From: Metaphire vulgaris | Lineage: Eukaryota; Annelida; Clitellata; Crassiclitellata; Megascolecidae | Assembly: GCA_018105865.1 (NCBI GenBank) | Contig: CM030841.1 | Location: 9,185,729 to 9,249,728 of the forward strand | Reading direction: 5' to 3' | Length of the DNA stretch: 64,000 nucleotides | Part shown: positions 1 to 54,298 of the stretch, in pieces | Position numbering within the stretch: the first letter of the stretch is position 1 | Layout of the letters: each line of letters opens with the position of its first letter | Program-made: the position numbers and the translations under genes | The notes under the pieces: generated by a model | Database searches by the model: none | Told to the model about the DNA's origin: nothing | The model's input: only the letters and a program-made list of their open reading frames with translations

Positions 1-63
1 ATTGATCGGTCTAATAATTAATTAATGTGACCAGCTTTTCTTATTCTCAGTTAAGTAACAAGA

Positions 64-42141
<42,078 letters not shown>

Positions 42142-42169
<28 letters not shown>

Positions 42170-42354
42170 TGTGAGACGGAGCGTCGTCGAGATTTATGCA
42201 ACTCGTCTCCAGAAGATTCCAGTGCTGCTGCTGCTGCTGATGATGATGATGATGACGACGACGGTGGCGGTGGTGGTGGTGATGATGATGAATACCAGTG
42301 TTTACGAAGCTTCTCCTCGTAGTTCTTCGTCCGTCTCTTTAGCCGTCGGAGCAT
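42142..42354 (-). promoter_or_regulatory. Possible upstream ORF overlapping the Hv1 start
   Basis: A 70-codon frame starts at 42354 (MLRRLKRRTKNYEEK...) and passes through Pro, Ser and Ala runs made by CAT/CAG repeats. It ends at 42142, 28 nt past the Hv1 ATG in another frame. If the transcript starts upstream of it, it would lower initiation at the Hv1 start. The transcription start is not known. Confidence 0.35.
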
Positions 42355-42662
42355 TTCTCCGGTTGGTGCATAGTGAGTGTCGGCGTTAGTTCGCGCGCCT
42401 GGCGCTCTCCGTGGTGGCGGGTCCCACTGTGGCCGCTTCGATCAGTTGGAAGGATGGAGAGAGAAAGAGAGGGAGATAGGGAAAGAAGGGTGGAGAGAGA
42501 GAGAAGGAGACGACCCTGCCGAACACAAAACTGAAGGCCGTTAGTTATCGATCAACCGAACGTGGAAACGCGAACCGCCGTTGGTCGATTTGTCGCCCGC
42601 GGGGCCCAAACCCGGAGTTCCGCCATCTTTATCGTCTGCGACAACGCCTTCGCAAATGAATC

Positions 42663-42725
<63 letters not shown>

Positions 42726-43300
42726 CAGAGACAGAGACAGAGACAGAGACAGAGACAGAGACAGAGAGACAGACAGAGAGAGACAGAGAGAGACAGATAG
42801 AGAGACAGAGAGCGAGAGCGGACGCCGCACAACGGTCCGTCTTCCGTCTGTCTGTCTGACTGTCTGTTAGTCTGTCTGTCCATCTGTTAGTCTGTCTGTT
42901 AGTCTGTGTCTGTCTGTTAGTGTGTGTGTGTGTGTGTCTGTCTGTCTGTCTTTGATCGGCAGGAGACCGCCTACAGAGTCGTCTGGAGCGGCCGTCTTGA
43001 TTTTGGAGGCGATATTAGGTGGCGGTCGCCGAGCGTTGGAAGCGGAGAAGGAGCAGTCGGGGATTCTGATAATAATTAATTGATTACTGCGCAGTTCCTA
43101 GACATCTTTATTATTGCTCCTCATTCGCTACAGACTGACGAACATAAACATCGTATGTAGGCGTGCAGGTCTATGCGAGTGCCCGTGTTCGTGTGTGTGT
43201 GTTCGTGTGTGTGTGTATGAGTGTAATAATGCGTGTTTGTGGGTTTGTATTCTCTCAATAAGATTGTCCAATCGATATCGGTATCATATGATTTAATATA
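42170..43300 (-). promoter_or_regulatory. Presumed Hv1 5' UTR and promoter region
   Basis: This is the DNA upstream of the first coding exon. It is more GC-rich than its surroundings at 42370-42620 and 42960-43060, with CG dinucleotides (for example GTTCGCGCGCC). GA, GACA and TGTC microsatellites separate the two parts. No TATA box is convincing. Confidence 0.3.
42668..42800. repeat. (GA)n and (GACAGA)n microsatellite
   Basis: GA units pass into GACAGA units. Opposite-strand TCTG units follow at 42845-42950. Ser/Leu and Arg/Asp ORFs here are artefacts. Confidence 0.95.
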
Positions 43301-43319
43301 ACAAGGTTTAAAGTCGTTC

Positions 43320-44215
43320 AGTAGAGTTTGCCCTGTGTGAGAACCGCGATGTTTAACCCATCCAATCTAGATTCCTATAGTACTAAGGTTTGTTTTGAAA
43401 TCGCCCAAACTAGTAGCCATTACTATCTTCTCGTCCAATTCATTCCATCTGTCCAACACTCTCGCACTAAAAATGCTGTTTGTATTTCCGAACCCGTTTT
43501 TAACCAGTATCCTGTTGTGTCCTCTGGTTCCATCATACTGTTTTGTTGTACAGAACCTTTCTCTTGGCACTTTTACTTTGTTAGTATTTTGTATGTTTCA
43601 ATTAAATCCCCTCTCTTTCCCCTTTTTTCCAAAGTTGCCAAACCACAGCGTTTCAACCTTTCCTCTGATACCATTTGATAATTTTTGTTGCTTTGTGTTA
43701 TACTCTTTCCAAAGTCTCTATGTCTTTCTCCAGGAATGGATACCATGCTTGAACACAATACTCTAAATGTGGGCGTACCAATGTCTTGTAAAGTCTTATT
43801 ATTACTACATCCTTCTCTCTGCTCACATCCGTTCTTTCGATCATACCTATAATTCTATTGGACTTCTTAACTGCCTCTGCACATTGCCTAGATGGCTTTA
43901 AACTGTTGTGCATGATGACCCCTAGATCTTTCTCCTCTGTTGTAACTGTTTGTCCTTTCCCAATGTGCATCACAAAGCATTTATCTGTATTAAAAAGCAC
44001 TTGCCAATCCACTGACCACTGAGATAGTCTATTTAAGTTTTCTTGAAAAAGTTTTGCCTCTGCATGGTTCACTTCCACTCAGTCCTCGCAGTTTTGTGTT
44101 ATCAGCAAACTTTGAAATTTTTGACATTCTATTATCATCACTGTCATTGATATATATTAAAAACAAATAGAGATCCAAACACGGAACCCTATGGCACCCC
44201 ACCCCACTCAGGCAC
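43320..44215 (-). mobile_element. Decayed LINE with reverse transcriptase C-terminal region
   Basis: Minus-strand frames read LFLIYINDSDDNRMSKISKF then ADNTKL, so the catalytic YADD-type motif has become ADN. Then come QWSVDWQVLFNTDKCFVMH, EEKDLGVI, LYKTLVRPHLEYCVQAW, DIETLERV and ATLEKRGKRGDLIETYKIL. Frameshifts and the motif change mark it as a pseudogene. Both the 5' part and the endonuclease are missing. The 3' end recurs at 15615-15735. Confidence 0.85.
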
Positions 44216-44480
44216 GTCGGAACGAATTTTCAGCAGGGGTGCAGATTTTCAGATTTTTTAAAGAAAAAATATCGCATCTTGAAAAAACCTGACGAGCAAA
44301 AAAAGGCAATCAAGGTAATCGCGCTTCCTGACAAGCTAAAAAAGGTCTTCACGCACGGAATTTACTCTTTTTTCAGGGGGTGCAGGGGTGCAGATTTCTA
44401 AGAGCCTTCAGGGGGTGCGCTGCATCTTCTGATTTTTCCATGGGGTGCAGCTGCACCCCCTGCATCCCCACTTCATACGG
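44216..44480. mobile_element. Non-autonomous element with GGGGTGCAG repeats
   Basis: Holds two copies of the TGACRAGCWAAAAAAGG motif (44290, 44329) and repeated GGGGTGCAG. Ends are CGTCGGAACG-like and CATACGGGCCTGA; not fully resolved. Confidence 0.5.
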
Positions 44481-44530
44481 GCCTGACCTCACTTGTATAG
44501 TCTCAGCCCAATCTGAATATTACCCCTATT

Positions 44531-44700
44531 CAGAAATATTTTGCACCCCAAACGCCCAACACCTTTAATTTGAGACCGAAACCCCAACATCCCAATCTCA
44601 GCTATGGGAAGACCATTTTTGCTTGTCAGACCTTTTTGGGCAGTGGGCCCCAGAATTTGCCGACACTCCCTCCCCAATTGATAATCCTAAAATAACCTTG
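44531..44700. mobile_element. hAT MITE, CAGGGTTATTT family, copy 3 (inverted)
   Basis: Matches 22330-22511 over TTGCACCCC, CCCAATCTCAGCTATGGGA and AATTGATAATCCTA. The flanks CCCCTATT and CCCCTAAC are imperfect. Confidence 0.78.
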
Positions 44701-44759
44701 CCCCTAACCCTGCCCCAACCCTTCCACTACTCCCAACTATTTTCCGATTTTTTACGAAT

Positions 44760-45824
44760 CTCACGACCGGTCAGGCCCGAATGGGGGGCGGACCCCCCCC
44801 CCGTGGCTGCGCCAATGATGAATTGTATCCAAGTCGTCGTTCCGTTGTAGAAACCTAGTTAACAATGAAGATTTTCTATCGAACTGAATTTCTAAAGCTG
44901 CGAATCGAGTGTGTAACCCACTTTCAAACGTGGCCTTGAGGTTTTGGCACTCGTTTTGCAATTTATTATATATACATATATATATTAACTATCGGGCTCA
45001 GTAGAGAGTAGGGTTTGAAGCACTTCTCGCTATAGAGGTTTCAAGGGCAAAGCAGACAAGTAAGTGTTTAACTTGCAGGATAGTACTACAACCGTCTTGA
45101 TATCTTTACGATCGTAATTAAATATATCGCTCTGGACACGGCGGCAGCTTGGTGTCACATTCCGCCGCAATGAAAATTTAGACGAATTCCACCCCAACCC
45201 CCCCCCCCCCCGAAGTGCCGAACGAACGAGCGCTGAAGTGCGTTGTTCAGAGCAGATGATATCCGCCAAGGTCAACGTGTACGAACTTTGCGACGTTCTC
45301 TCCGTCGCATAACAGACTCCGTGCATGCATGCTGTGGCTGAGCGCTTATTTAAAAAGCATTGGTCCGATTCAATATTGACACACGGCACGCAGTTGCGCT
45401 ACATAAAAGCCGCATTCATTTCTCGCATGCAGACTTTTCGTCGTGGGTTATATTTCGAGGAGGAGGAGGAGGCACTTTTGAGTTATTAGTCGGACGGTTC
45501 GGACCTTCGGAGAGTTGTTACCGCCGCCGCATAAGAGTTCAGTATATCCGCTGACATGAGACGCACTTATCGTCGGGGATTATTATTATTATTTCGTGTC
45601 GGTTAACGCTTTGAAGCCGTTGTAGAGCGAACCGACCGTGGTGGCATTCCTTTGCCTATAGACCATTTGGCAATGACAAAACACACCGAATGCATTGGGG
45701 TGAACATGTGATCATCTGGATACCAATGTGACACAGCTTAATCGGGTTTCTTCATTTATTTCTGACGAATTCAATTCCGGATTCTTCTAGAGATAAGCCT
45801 TATCAGTAATACATATATATAGGA
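44760..45824. other. No gene seen
   Basis: A MITE remnant with GGACCCCCCCCCCGTGGCTG occurs near 44785 and a short TA run near 44970. The rest shows nothing recognisable. Confidence 0.5.
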
Positions 45825-46548
45825 CAGTGGTTCTCAAACTTTTAGGATTTTTCTTGTGGTGGTGGTTCCATGGATTTGAAAGAAATTTTGTGTGATGACT
45901 CATGCTGTGGCTTTGAAATTTAAATTAATTTAATTAACAAATTAGGCTACTTTTTGCTTTTGTCAATCAATTATTTAATCGGAAAATTGCAAATCTTAGC
46001 CATCAGATTTAAATTCATATGGAATCAGCACTCTTAAAGCCATCAGTGAGTTTTGTGTTCTTAGATGTTGGAGATGTTATGTCTTCACCGTTGCGGGAGC
46101 CAGAGATGACCATAAAGTTGCCCTTGCGGCATCAAATTATATAAACTCAGATGGGATAAAATTGACCATAACTATGAACCACTATTTGGAATGTGACACA
46201 GCAGTCAGGGTCTTAAATCTAAAACAGAAATGCCACCTCAAGAGATTCGAAGGAGGACTCGAGACCCTGCATCAGGCTCAACCTGATGCTGTTGAATGAG
46301 ACATGGGGCTGAAAAGAAAGGCATTCGCTGCTATAAAGCAGAAAGAAGAAGAAGAAGAAGAAGAAGAAGAAGAAGAAGAAGAAGAAGAAGAAGAAGATGT
46401 TGGAGAGATACGCTCCCGTATCTTGAGGAATTAATCCCTTTACGGTCCCCTTGAAACCTCTAGTCTCAATTGGCGGTCAGTTAGTAAAATTAATGGGCAA
46501 AGCAGCCGGGTTTGACAGGATAACTATAGAACATTTTGAGAACCATTG
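45825..46548. mobile_element. hAT (Charlie-like) element, TIR CAGTGGTTCTCAAA
   Basis: Begins CAGTGGTTCTCAAACTTTT and ends TTTTGAGAACCATTG. Interrupted by a retroposon at 46075-46394. The target duplication is degraded (5 of 8). Confidence 0.8.
46075..46394 (+). mobile_element. SINE-like retroposon with (GAA)n tail
   Basis: Flanked by perfect 12-bp duplications AGATGTTGGAGA (46063-46074, 46395-46406) and ending in a GAA array (46343-46394). No clear A and B boxes, so its head is not identified. It lies inside the hAT element. Confidence 0.85.
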
Positions 46549-46975
46549 ATTTAGACTATTTGGGACCATTACTTATCCAGAAAGGTTTTGGTAATGGTAT
46601 CATGGGCGCATCCAGGAATTACGCCTTTGCAGGATGGATTGGAAATTTGGGGGTTTTTTGGGGAGCTCTATCCATCCACATTGGGGTAACTTATCCATGC
46701 ATTTGATCAATGGAATGATTATTGTTTCAGTAGCTGCGTAGATATGCAAAACTTTTAGCGGATTGTTGAAACAATCGAATCAGAATCAGTTTTTTTCTTC
46801 CCTCTCCGTCATCATTCTGCAAAATCGTGCAAAGATTGTCATGACTCCTCCGTCCTAATGTTATTCTACGGCGCTCGAAATGCGACACTTCTCAGTCCAT
46901 TTCAAGCCGCACGCTATACTGTACACTGTACACAGTCTTTCGAAAATCTACTCTCCATCATAAAAAAATTCAAAA

Positions 46976-47456
46976 GATTGCAAAGCTTAAATCTGTTCCC
47001 GTTATCAACCAGGCGTGCATCGATCCTAATCGCTGGCGCAAACATGAAATAATAATTATAATAGGCCTGACGGGTTTGGAATTACAGAATGGGGACTTTG
47101 TTAATAGAAGAAGGCTATCTGTTCTAGAATTTGTCTGAAGGAGCAGAGGCTGTACTGTGTAAAGTTTGTTCTTCAGTTGTTCAGTTGAAGGAAGACGGGT
47201 CAAATAAAGATGAACAGGTCTTTTGTCAATGATTATTTAATTTATAAGTTGATAATGCGTCGGTCTCGCCAATTGATGTAGGCAATGAAATCCGGCGACT
47301 GTTTTTTTTAGCATTGGGAAAGCAATTAACCTCTGCCACACGGACAGTACGAGTATACGAGGGACATCAAGAAAAGAGATTTCTCCCGAGCATCGAGTGA
47401 AATGGCTACAAAGTTGGTCGCGAGATGAACCGCGTCTTAAGATAACTGGTTCCTTA
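46976..47456. repeat. Diverged duplication, copy 1
   Basis: Shares GCAAAGCTTAAATCTGTTC, AATTTATAAGTTGATAATGC, GCAATGAAATCCGGCGACTG and AAGATAACTGGTTCCTT with 47600-47823 in the same order. It carries about 190 bp extra at 47040-47230. Confidence 0.82.
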
Positions 47457-47599
47457 TTATTATTATTATTCAGGACGATTTATTCGACGCCGTACGCATT
47501 TTTCTCCGGCTAAAGTCAAAGATTGGCGTCTAACAACGGCGCTCGAAAAAGAAACTTTAAACAGGTGTGTCTTCATGTTCTTCGAAAAACGCTCATCTG

Positions 47600-47823
47600 G
47601 CTGCAAAGCTTAAATCTGTTCTCCATGCATCGTGACCACCCTTGGACTTAATTTATAAGTTGATAATGCGTCGGGGTGTTCCACAGGCAATGAAATCCGG
47701 CGACTGTTTTTCTCCGCATTGGGGATCTGTCCCCGGACAGTACGAGTACGAGGACATCAAGAAAAGAGTCCTGGCATCGAGGAATGGGGACAAGCACCGT
47801 GTCTTAAGATAACTGGTTCCTTG
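47600..47823. repeat. Diverged duplication, copy 2
   Basis: The shorter partner of 46976-47456. Confidence 0.82.
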
Positions 47824-48345
47824 TATCGCAAGTTTTATAGACGACAAAAATATTGTAAAAACGATTCTCTGTATGATGTCTCATTGCTACACTGTAACGT
47901 CTAAACGTTTATATTTCAAAAGCGCATACTCAATGACATTTGCCTTTATAATGTTCAATAGATAACTGTCCATTGCAACAGTATTAATTCTTTGTTTTCG
48001 ATGATTTGGGATTGGACATGGACAGAGGAGTTCCTAGTCACTGCTTCATGGCGTCATCAGTCTATTTAACTATAATTTATCTGTCATAATGAAGCAATCA
48101 GACAGACATCAAACCTTTTGCCTCCCCCCACTGATCTAACTCTCAAGCACCACAATGATCATAAGAAAGAAGAAGACATGGCAGAATTATGATCTGATAA
48201 ATATCATTACGTGACAGTCAGAGATTCTGATCTGACTTCTATCAGATGCGGATCGACCGCTTGTATCGCATAGTTCATCGTATACGGTCGCAATTGACTG
48301 CCGAGCTATCCATGCTAATTCTAGCGTTATTTAATACGAAATTGG

Positions 48346-48700
48346 ATTGGGTTGGGTCAGACTTTTCCATATTTTCACTTCTTACTCCCTCGCTCTGCTC
48401 AGTGCGAAAGCTAAAGTCTCACTATTTTACCATGCGACTACATTGCCAGGTGCGTCTCTGAGTAGAAATAAAAGAGGCGCTATACAAATGCCACATTACA
48501 TTACATCACATCACATCACGTCACATCACACATTACATTACATATTATGGTGGTGTGGGGTGGGCTAGAAAATAAGTCGTGGCTTAAGAAATTGAAATGT
48601 ATTACGGCGGGTTGGGTTGGGTAAAGTAACCCATGAGTAACCCCATTGCCGGTATGGGTTAGGTTGGGTTCTAAAAAGTGGACTCATGGTCATCTCTGAA
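48346..48700. repeat. GGGTTGGGTTGG dispersed repeat, copy 2, interrupted
   Basis: Same spacers as 27905-28125 (GGGTTGGGTCAGACTTTT, ATTGCCGG, ATGGGTT). It is split by a LINE 3' fragment at about 48380-48548. Confidence 0.75.
48380..48548 (+). mobile_element. LINE 3' fragment with CATTACATCA tail
   Basis: The end GAGGCGCTATACAAATGCC followed by CATTACATTACATCACATCA is typical of a truncated non-LTR element with a simple-repeat tail. Confidence 0.55.
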
Positions 48701-49356
48701 CAACACCAGACGCCGTATACGTTTCTAAATCTTTTTCCGCAAATCTGACATCGTCGAAGACGTAGTAGAAACTCGGCGACGTAATCAACGGCATCCAGTC
48801 AAAAGCCGATTACATTCGTGGGTGGGGTGGGGTGGGGTGGGAGTGGGGAGTGGGGAGGGACGTCGCAGGGACTGCGGTCATTTGACCGACGTCGTCTGCT
48901 CGAGGAACCGCCATTACGTATCGACATCCGCGCCCACCCATTGACTCCATCATCATCGCATAAACCGGTCTTTGACTGCGCCGATGCTTCGTTGTTGCCT
49001 AATGTGTGCCGCTGTGTCCCTTGTGCTTATGCCTTTAGCAACCGCATCGTAAAATCCCCGGACGTCGCTAAAATCGCTCAATTAATTATTATTATCGTTA
49101 GCGTATATCGTTAGCGTAGCATTAGGCCTACGGACCGAATGTTCGAACGAAGACTTTGCTTGGTCTTAGACGTCACCATTCGCGCCACAGCCGAGCTATA
49201 GGTTTACGTTTTCGCAGGATTTCATTTCCCTGTGTTTCTAATAAGGCGTTCCCCATTGAAAGCACGTGACCTTGAAGCAAAGACATCGGAAGTCACTCTG
49301 TATTCAAAGTAGAAAGATATTCATGAGCAAACGTGTTGATGCACAGTACAGATGGT
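48701..49356. other. No gene seen
   Basis: Only a (GGGGT)n stretch at about 48818-48850. No convincing exons. Confidence 0.5.
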
Positions 49357-49501
49357 CAGTGTTGGAGTTGTGAAATTTGAGCTAGTCGTTCGACTGAAAT
49401 TCAATGAATAACAGAAACTGCCTGTACCCGATAAGCGATTGTTGTGAGGGTTACAAAGTTAGCTGGGGGGTTAGCCCCCCAACCCCGGCAACTCAAACAC
49501 T
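49357..49501. mobile_element. hAT MITE, TIR CAGTGTTGGAGTTG, copy 2
   Basis: Perfect 8-bp duplications CAGATGGT. Sibling of 6349-6524. Confidence 0.92.
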
Positions 49502-49509
49502 GCAGATGG

Positions 49510-50204
49510 TCAGCGGAATATCTCTCGAATGGCAAATTAAAAGACTGCCCATTATTGCAGAGCGGATGTCAGCATGTGGTCAATCATCTTCCGACTATGA
49601 AAAAAAGTTAGGATCTTTAATATTTTTCGCTATACTCTATTATTTTCATGTGATCATGCAAAGTCGTTCAGCCAAAGACCTATACACTAGCATATTTTCG
49701 GCTCTTCTCTGCAGCAAATGTGTTGGATTTAGGCTTATACAAAAGCCCTCCGCGTTTGCTTTGCTGCCTGAAGCGAATTCCAACCGAATAATTTACAGTC
49801 AGCTTCGTCTTCTTGTTATCGTAAATAAAAGCAAACAGAAACATTTTATTGAAATTTAAAGAATGAATGCTTAAAATAGCTGACGCGCAGCGCTATTTTA
49901 AAGCCACTCAATACGCGCTTGTATAAAGAGGCGCTTGGTATCAAGGAAATGACGTCAGTCGAATCCCGATGTGTTCGTGGAATTTGCATCACTTCCTTCC
50001 GGCAACGATTGAGAGACGCACAGGAGAAAAACGAGGCAGTTCAATGGCTAAGTAAAAGCCCTTTGAAGCCGAAGAAACAAAACATGATTTCAACGTTCGC
50101 TTCAGAGATTATGTCGATGCCGTGCGCAACATTCAGTGGATCTTCAATACCATTCTGAACTGCAGAGAAAGTCAACAGTGCACACACTCACACGCACACA
50201 CTCG

Positions 50205-50274
<70 letters not shown>

Positions 50275-50765
50275 CAGGCCATTGTGCACGGAAAGTATGC
50301 CTTTAATAGTACTGACATGCACGCATTGCACGTCCTCAAACTCTCAGATCCATTAGCGTAGCCTTTGATGGGCACAAGGGTCGCCTGACTCGCCTCCCCC
50401 ACCCCCGCCATTCAGGCCTAGACTGACCGTGAAATTCGAGCTAAACCGAAACTTTACCTGAAAATTATGCACGCTCTAAGTATATGCTTACGAGAATTTA
50501 CTGTTGATGTATACGTTTACATTTTACGTGCAGAGAGGGGCACTACGCACGTTTACACTCCTCGTCATTTGCGCCAGTCAGAGAGCTTCTCGAGCAGAAT
50601 CGAGGGTATGCTCTGACTTTAGTCCAGGAAATTTCCGGCTCTTTGACGGTTCCGGAAGGTTTTGGGGTCAAATGACAAAGGCGCCAGGTGAATGACCCAT
50701 TGTGCCTCTTAAGCAGACGATAGGGGGGATAGGCGATCTGTTTGGTCGTGTATATCAGACGATTA
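49510..50765. other. No gene seen
   Basis: An ORF running across the MITE boundary is not credible. A long (TA)n run occupies 50203-50271. Nothing else is recognised. Confidence 0.5.
50203..50271. repeat. (TA)n microsatellite
   Basis: About 34 TA units. Confidence 0.95.
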
Positions 50766-50939
50766 CAGTAGAACTTCGTTATAAAGGACTCGGCTACAGC
50801 GTGTATACGGTTACAGTATAGCGCAACGTACGGTCTCGTGTGATGCGCTACCGTATTGGATGGCATTGGATATAACGCATCAAATTTTACACCAAATTTT
50901 ACAGACCCTCTAGGTGTACGTTACAGCGAAGTTCTACTG
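50766..50939. mobile_element. Tigger/pogo-like MITE, copy 3
   Basis: TA-CAGTAGAACTTCGTTATA ... CGAAGTTCTACTG-TA, with the TA target duplication on both sides. Confidence 0.88.
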
Positions 50940-51399
50940 TAGGATCGCTTATATGCAAACTGCTTAGCGGTATATTACGTTTTATCGATGATCATATTCG
51001 TTCCGTTATCTCCATATGTCTTCGTTTGGTATATATTATATTCGCCAGGATCTGCGTCTAAATCTGTTCCGAATTTCCTGAGTGTCAAAACTAAATGCAA
51101 TCGAAAACCAACAATTCATGATTTTACTCCTGTTTTGTGCTGAACTGTTCATTAACGTGTCCTGTTTCTTCGTCCAGTTAAGCTTGTATGCTTAGCTATG
51201 CCGAAAAGAGACACTTTAATTACTGATTACATTAGATGCTATAAGGTTTAAATTGAAACGACCCGCAATAATTATTATTCGCTCAATGTATTTTGCGCTC
51301 TGTTCCAGAAATTTCTCTGATTGAGTTCTAATGTTATTCTTTTCAGTAGGTTGTAGTAATTTTGGTCTATGGAGGCAGAATTTCACGTCTCCTGCTCGA

Positions 51400-51584
51400 C
51401 AGTGTTTATTCTAGGTCTGTTTTTTTGTTTGTGGGGGAGGGGAATTCCCCCAAGTTTTAAAATCCCCAAATTTGTATATGTTGGCTTGGGGATGGAAATT
51501 TCTCTCCCAAAAGCGTGTAGAGACAATCTTGTCCCCCAAACATTTCAAACTCCCCCAATGTCAAGGTGGCTAGAATAAACACTG
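51400..51584. mobile_element. hAT MITE, TIR CAGTGTTTATTCTAGG, copy 2
   Basis: Flanked on both sides by CCTGCTCGA. Shares TTCCCCCAAGTTTTAAAATC and CCCCCAATGTCAAGGTGGCT with 19955-20129. Confidence 0.9.
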
Positions 51585-51896
51585 CCTGCTCGATAATCTC
51601 GCTAAGCTGTATAGGCCTACAGCCTGATTCCGACGCAATGCTGCATTGAATTCTCTGACATTTTGCGATGCTCCACACATTCTGCGAGACCTTTTAAGCA
51701 TTGTTCTCACGATTATTCCGACGCAAGCGGCGATGGGAAGCGACTGTCGGCGCCTGGTTCACGAGAGGTCAACGCAAGGTCACATTCGTGACGCAGATGT
51801 AATAGCTAAAAATAGATCTCTGTATTCTTTGCACGCAAAAGAACCTTAGCGGATCAATGCGGTAGACCACTACACAGAAAATAGACTGACTGTCAT

Positions 51897-51931
<35 letters not shown>

Positions 51932-52448
51932 AACAAACAGACAACAGACAGACAAACAACATAGAAAAAGACAGACAGACAACATAGAGAAAGACAACAT
52001 AGAGAAAGCAACACAAGGACATAAAGAAAACATACATACATCATCATCATCATCATAACATTTCATGGCGCATAATGGAACTAATGCGCCTCGGCTTATA
52101 AATCGAACAGATATGTTTTTAATGATGTTAGAAAAGTTGAGCGAGTGAGTGATACGTCTCTGGGGTACGGCGGCAGAAAATTCCAAAGTGAAGGACCGTT
52201 TATACACGAAAAGAACGAGCTACGATTTTAGTTCTCGTGCGTGACGTTGAGAGGAGACGTGTTGAAAGTGATCGGGTTTCGGTTTGATCGGACGGTTTCA
52301 CGTTTGTGTCACTTGTATTCACATTTGTGTCACGTTTGTGTCACGTATTCACGGTTTGCAATCCCGGATGAGGTATTCCGGTGCTTCTGCTCTGAAGCAT
52401 TTGTCTACCAGTGAAATCATTTTGAACACGATCCTTTTCCGACAACAT

Positions 52449-52497
<49 letters not shown>

Positions 52498-53160
52498 GAC
52501 TGCCATATACAGTCGACAGCCAGACAGACAAGACACTCAGACAACTTAGAGAAAGACAACTCGAAGACAGACAGAAACATACAGACAGACAGACAACATA
52601 TAGAAAGACAAGACACAGGCAGGCAGAAGGAAAGGAGGTTGATGAGCATCATCAGCTCAGTACTTGGCATAAATGTTAAATCACACAAAACATTCTCACA
52701 AATCAGTATTCTCCGATTCATTGCTCGATGCTCTTACTTATGCCCGACACTGAATTTGACCACACGTCGTTTTCTATTTCTGGATCAAAATCCTATATCT
52801 TCCTCTATCTGTTTGATTGTTATCCGACTCACTATGGACTTTGAAGATCTATATATTGGAAACACGTCTTCGGATGGCTGTTTTTCTTCGCAGTGTGCAT
52901 CATTGTTTCTTTGATTTCTACGGCACTGGTCTCGTCTTTTGCATACGGGTACCGAGTTTCATCAATAGATGCATTCATGTCCTAAAACTGTTGCCATAAA
53001 ATCTTAGTTGTTATCTTAGTTGTTGTTGTTGCTAGCTAGCTCAGTTGCTCAGCAATGTTGGTGTGTGTGCACGTACATGTATATTTTCTCATTTTCTCAC
53101 TTCTACATACTGTACAGCATATTTATTATCTCTTCAATCCATGAATGGATCTACGTGTAA
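51585..53160. other. No gene seen; two (AGAC)n arrays
   Basis: AGAC microsatellites at 51896-51990 and 52445-52600 with diverged GACA units around them. ORFs with CLSVCLSV runs are artefacts of these arrays. Confidence 0.6.
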
Positions 53161-53449
53161 TTAGATTTCACAGATTAATCTGGAGAACATTTGCAAATAG
53201 CATTTTTTGCATGTCAATCCATTTGTATACGGGTGCTCGGTGTATTTTACGTTTTCTGAAAGATCGACGGCGGCAGCATGCTCCCTGATTCAATTCAATT
53301 TCGAATGGTTCCGAATCTTCCGATAGAAAGACGATTCGACAATCGCGCAGTATTAAAAGGCATCCGTTTCGCAGACGCACTGCATCACAATTGAAACGCT
53401 ACACCAAAGACTAGAAACCCGTAGACGGGGGGGGGGCGACTGACTTTCC

Positions 53450-53700
53450 CTATGTCACGTGATCACAAGCAATCTTTGCGCGGTTTCGAACGCCCGGAGC
53501 CAACCAGCCTTCCCCTTTTACAAGAATCCCAATATAGGCAAACAGAGTGAAGCCAGCGCAAATAGAGACCGTCGCCCGGAATACGAATGGGAAAGCGTCG
53601 TAAGGCTTAATTGAACGAAGGTCTTCGAAGTTGCAGAAACCACGCAGAACAGTTACCAAACGAAATCCCATTGCATTCGGCCAGGTAAACAATTTACGGT
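53450..53700 (-). other. Candidate coding remnant with one hydrophobic segment
   Basis: A minus-strand open frame contains KPYDAFPFVFRATVSICAGF followed by TLFAYIGILVKGEG, a plausible membrane helix. A possible acceptor (TCTGCAACTTCGAAG) precedes LRSIKPYDAF. The pattern faintly recalls amino-acid/auxin permease family segments, but no flanking exons are found. It may be a lone exon, a pseudogene or chance. Confidence 0.2.
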
Positions 53701-53974
53701 TAATAATAGGCAAATATATATTTAATAATGTAGCCAACTTGTAGGATACCTGCTTGGCTAATATTTGGTCCCAAAGAACACCACCAGAGAGAAGAAATCT
53801 CCTACAGCTGTGCCAAAAGATAATACACATAATTATTATTGCTGTCCGGATATTGAATGAAGGTGTAGCGTAAAGATCGACAACACCAATGAAAATGCGT
53901 CCCCTGCATTGGTCAGTCTGTCACTATATGATTGATATACGCAGTTCTCTTTCGTCATCTCACTAATATCGAAC

Positions 53975-54298
53975 CAGTGTTTATTCTAGGCCTTCTCTGG
54001 GAATTTCCCCAAAAGTTGAAAAATTCCCCTCGCCAAATTTTTTTTTATGTTGCATTGGGGAATGGAAATTCCCCCCCCAAAGTTTGACGAAGGGGGGTTA
54101 TTTTTTGGAGAGTTGAAAAATATAAGGATGACCATGTTTTTTGCTTGTCAGAGAGCATTTGAAAATGACAAGAAATAGAAAGAAGGCTGTGACGACCTTT
54201 TTTGCTTGTCAAGGTTTTTGGATCTTCTTTCCCAAACCCCCATCCCAAACTTTTCAAAATGCCCCCAATGTCAAGGTGGGTGGCTAGAATAAACACTG
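53975..54298. mobile_element. hAT MITE, TIR CAGTGTTTATTCTAGG, copy 3
   Basis: Perfect 8-bp duplications TATCGAAC. Contains two TTTTTTGCTTGTCA motifs (54130, 54198). Confidence 0.93.

Noticed and set aside
42552..42883. Arg-Glu and Arg-Asp repeat ORFs and their Ser-Leu complements
   Set aside because: Translations of GA and GACA microsatellites.
49404..49859. 151-codon plus-strand ORF
   Set aside because: Starts inside a hAT MITE and crosses its target duplication.
52445..52498. CRISPR-like array
   Set aside because: Units are 4 bp with no spacers, in a eukaryotic genome; a microsatellite.
51769..52721. Cys-Leu-Ser-Val repeat ORFs
   Set aside because: Artefacts of AGAC/TGTC microsatellites.
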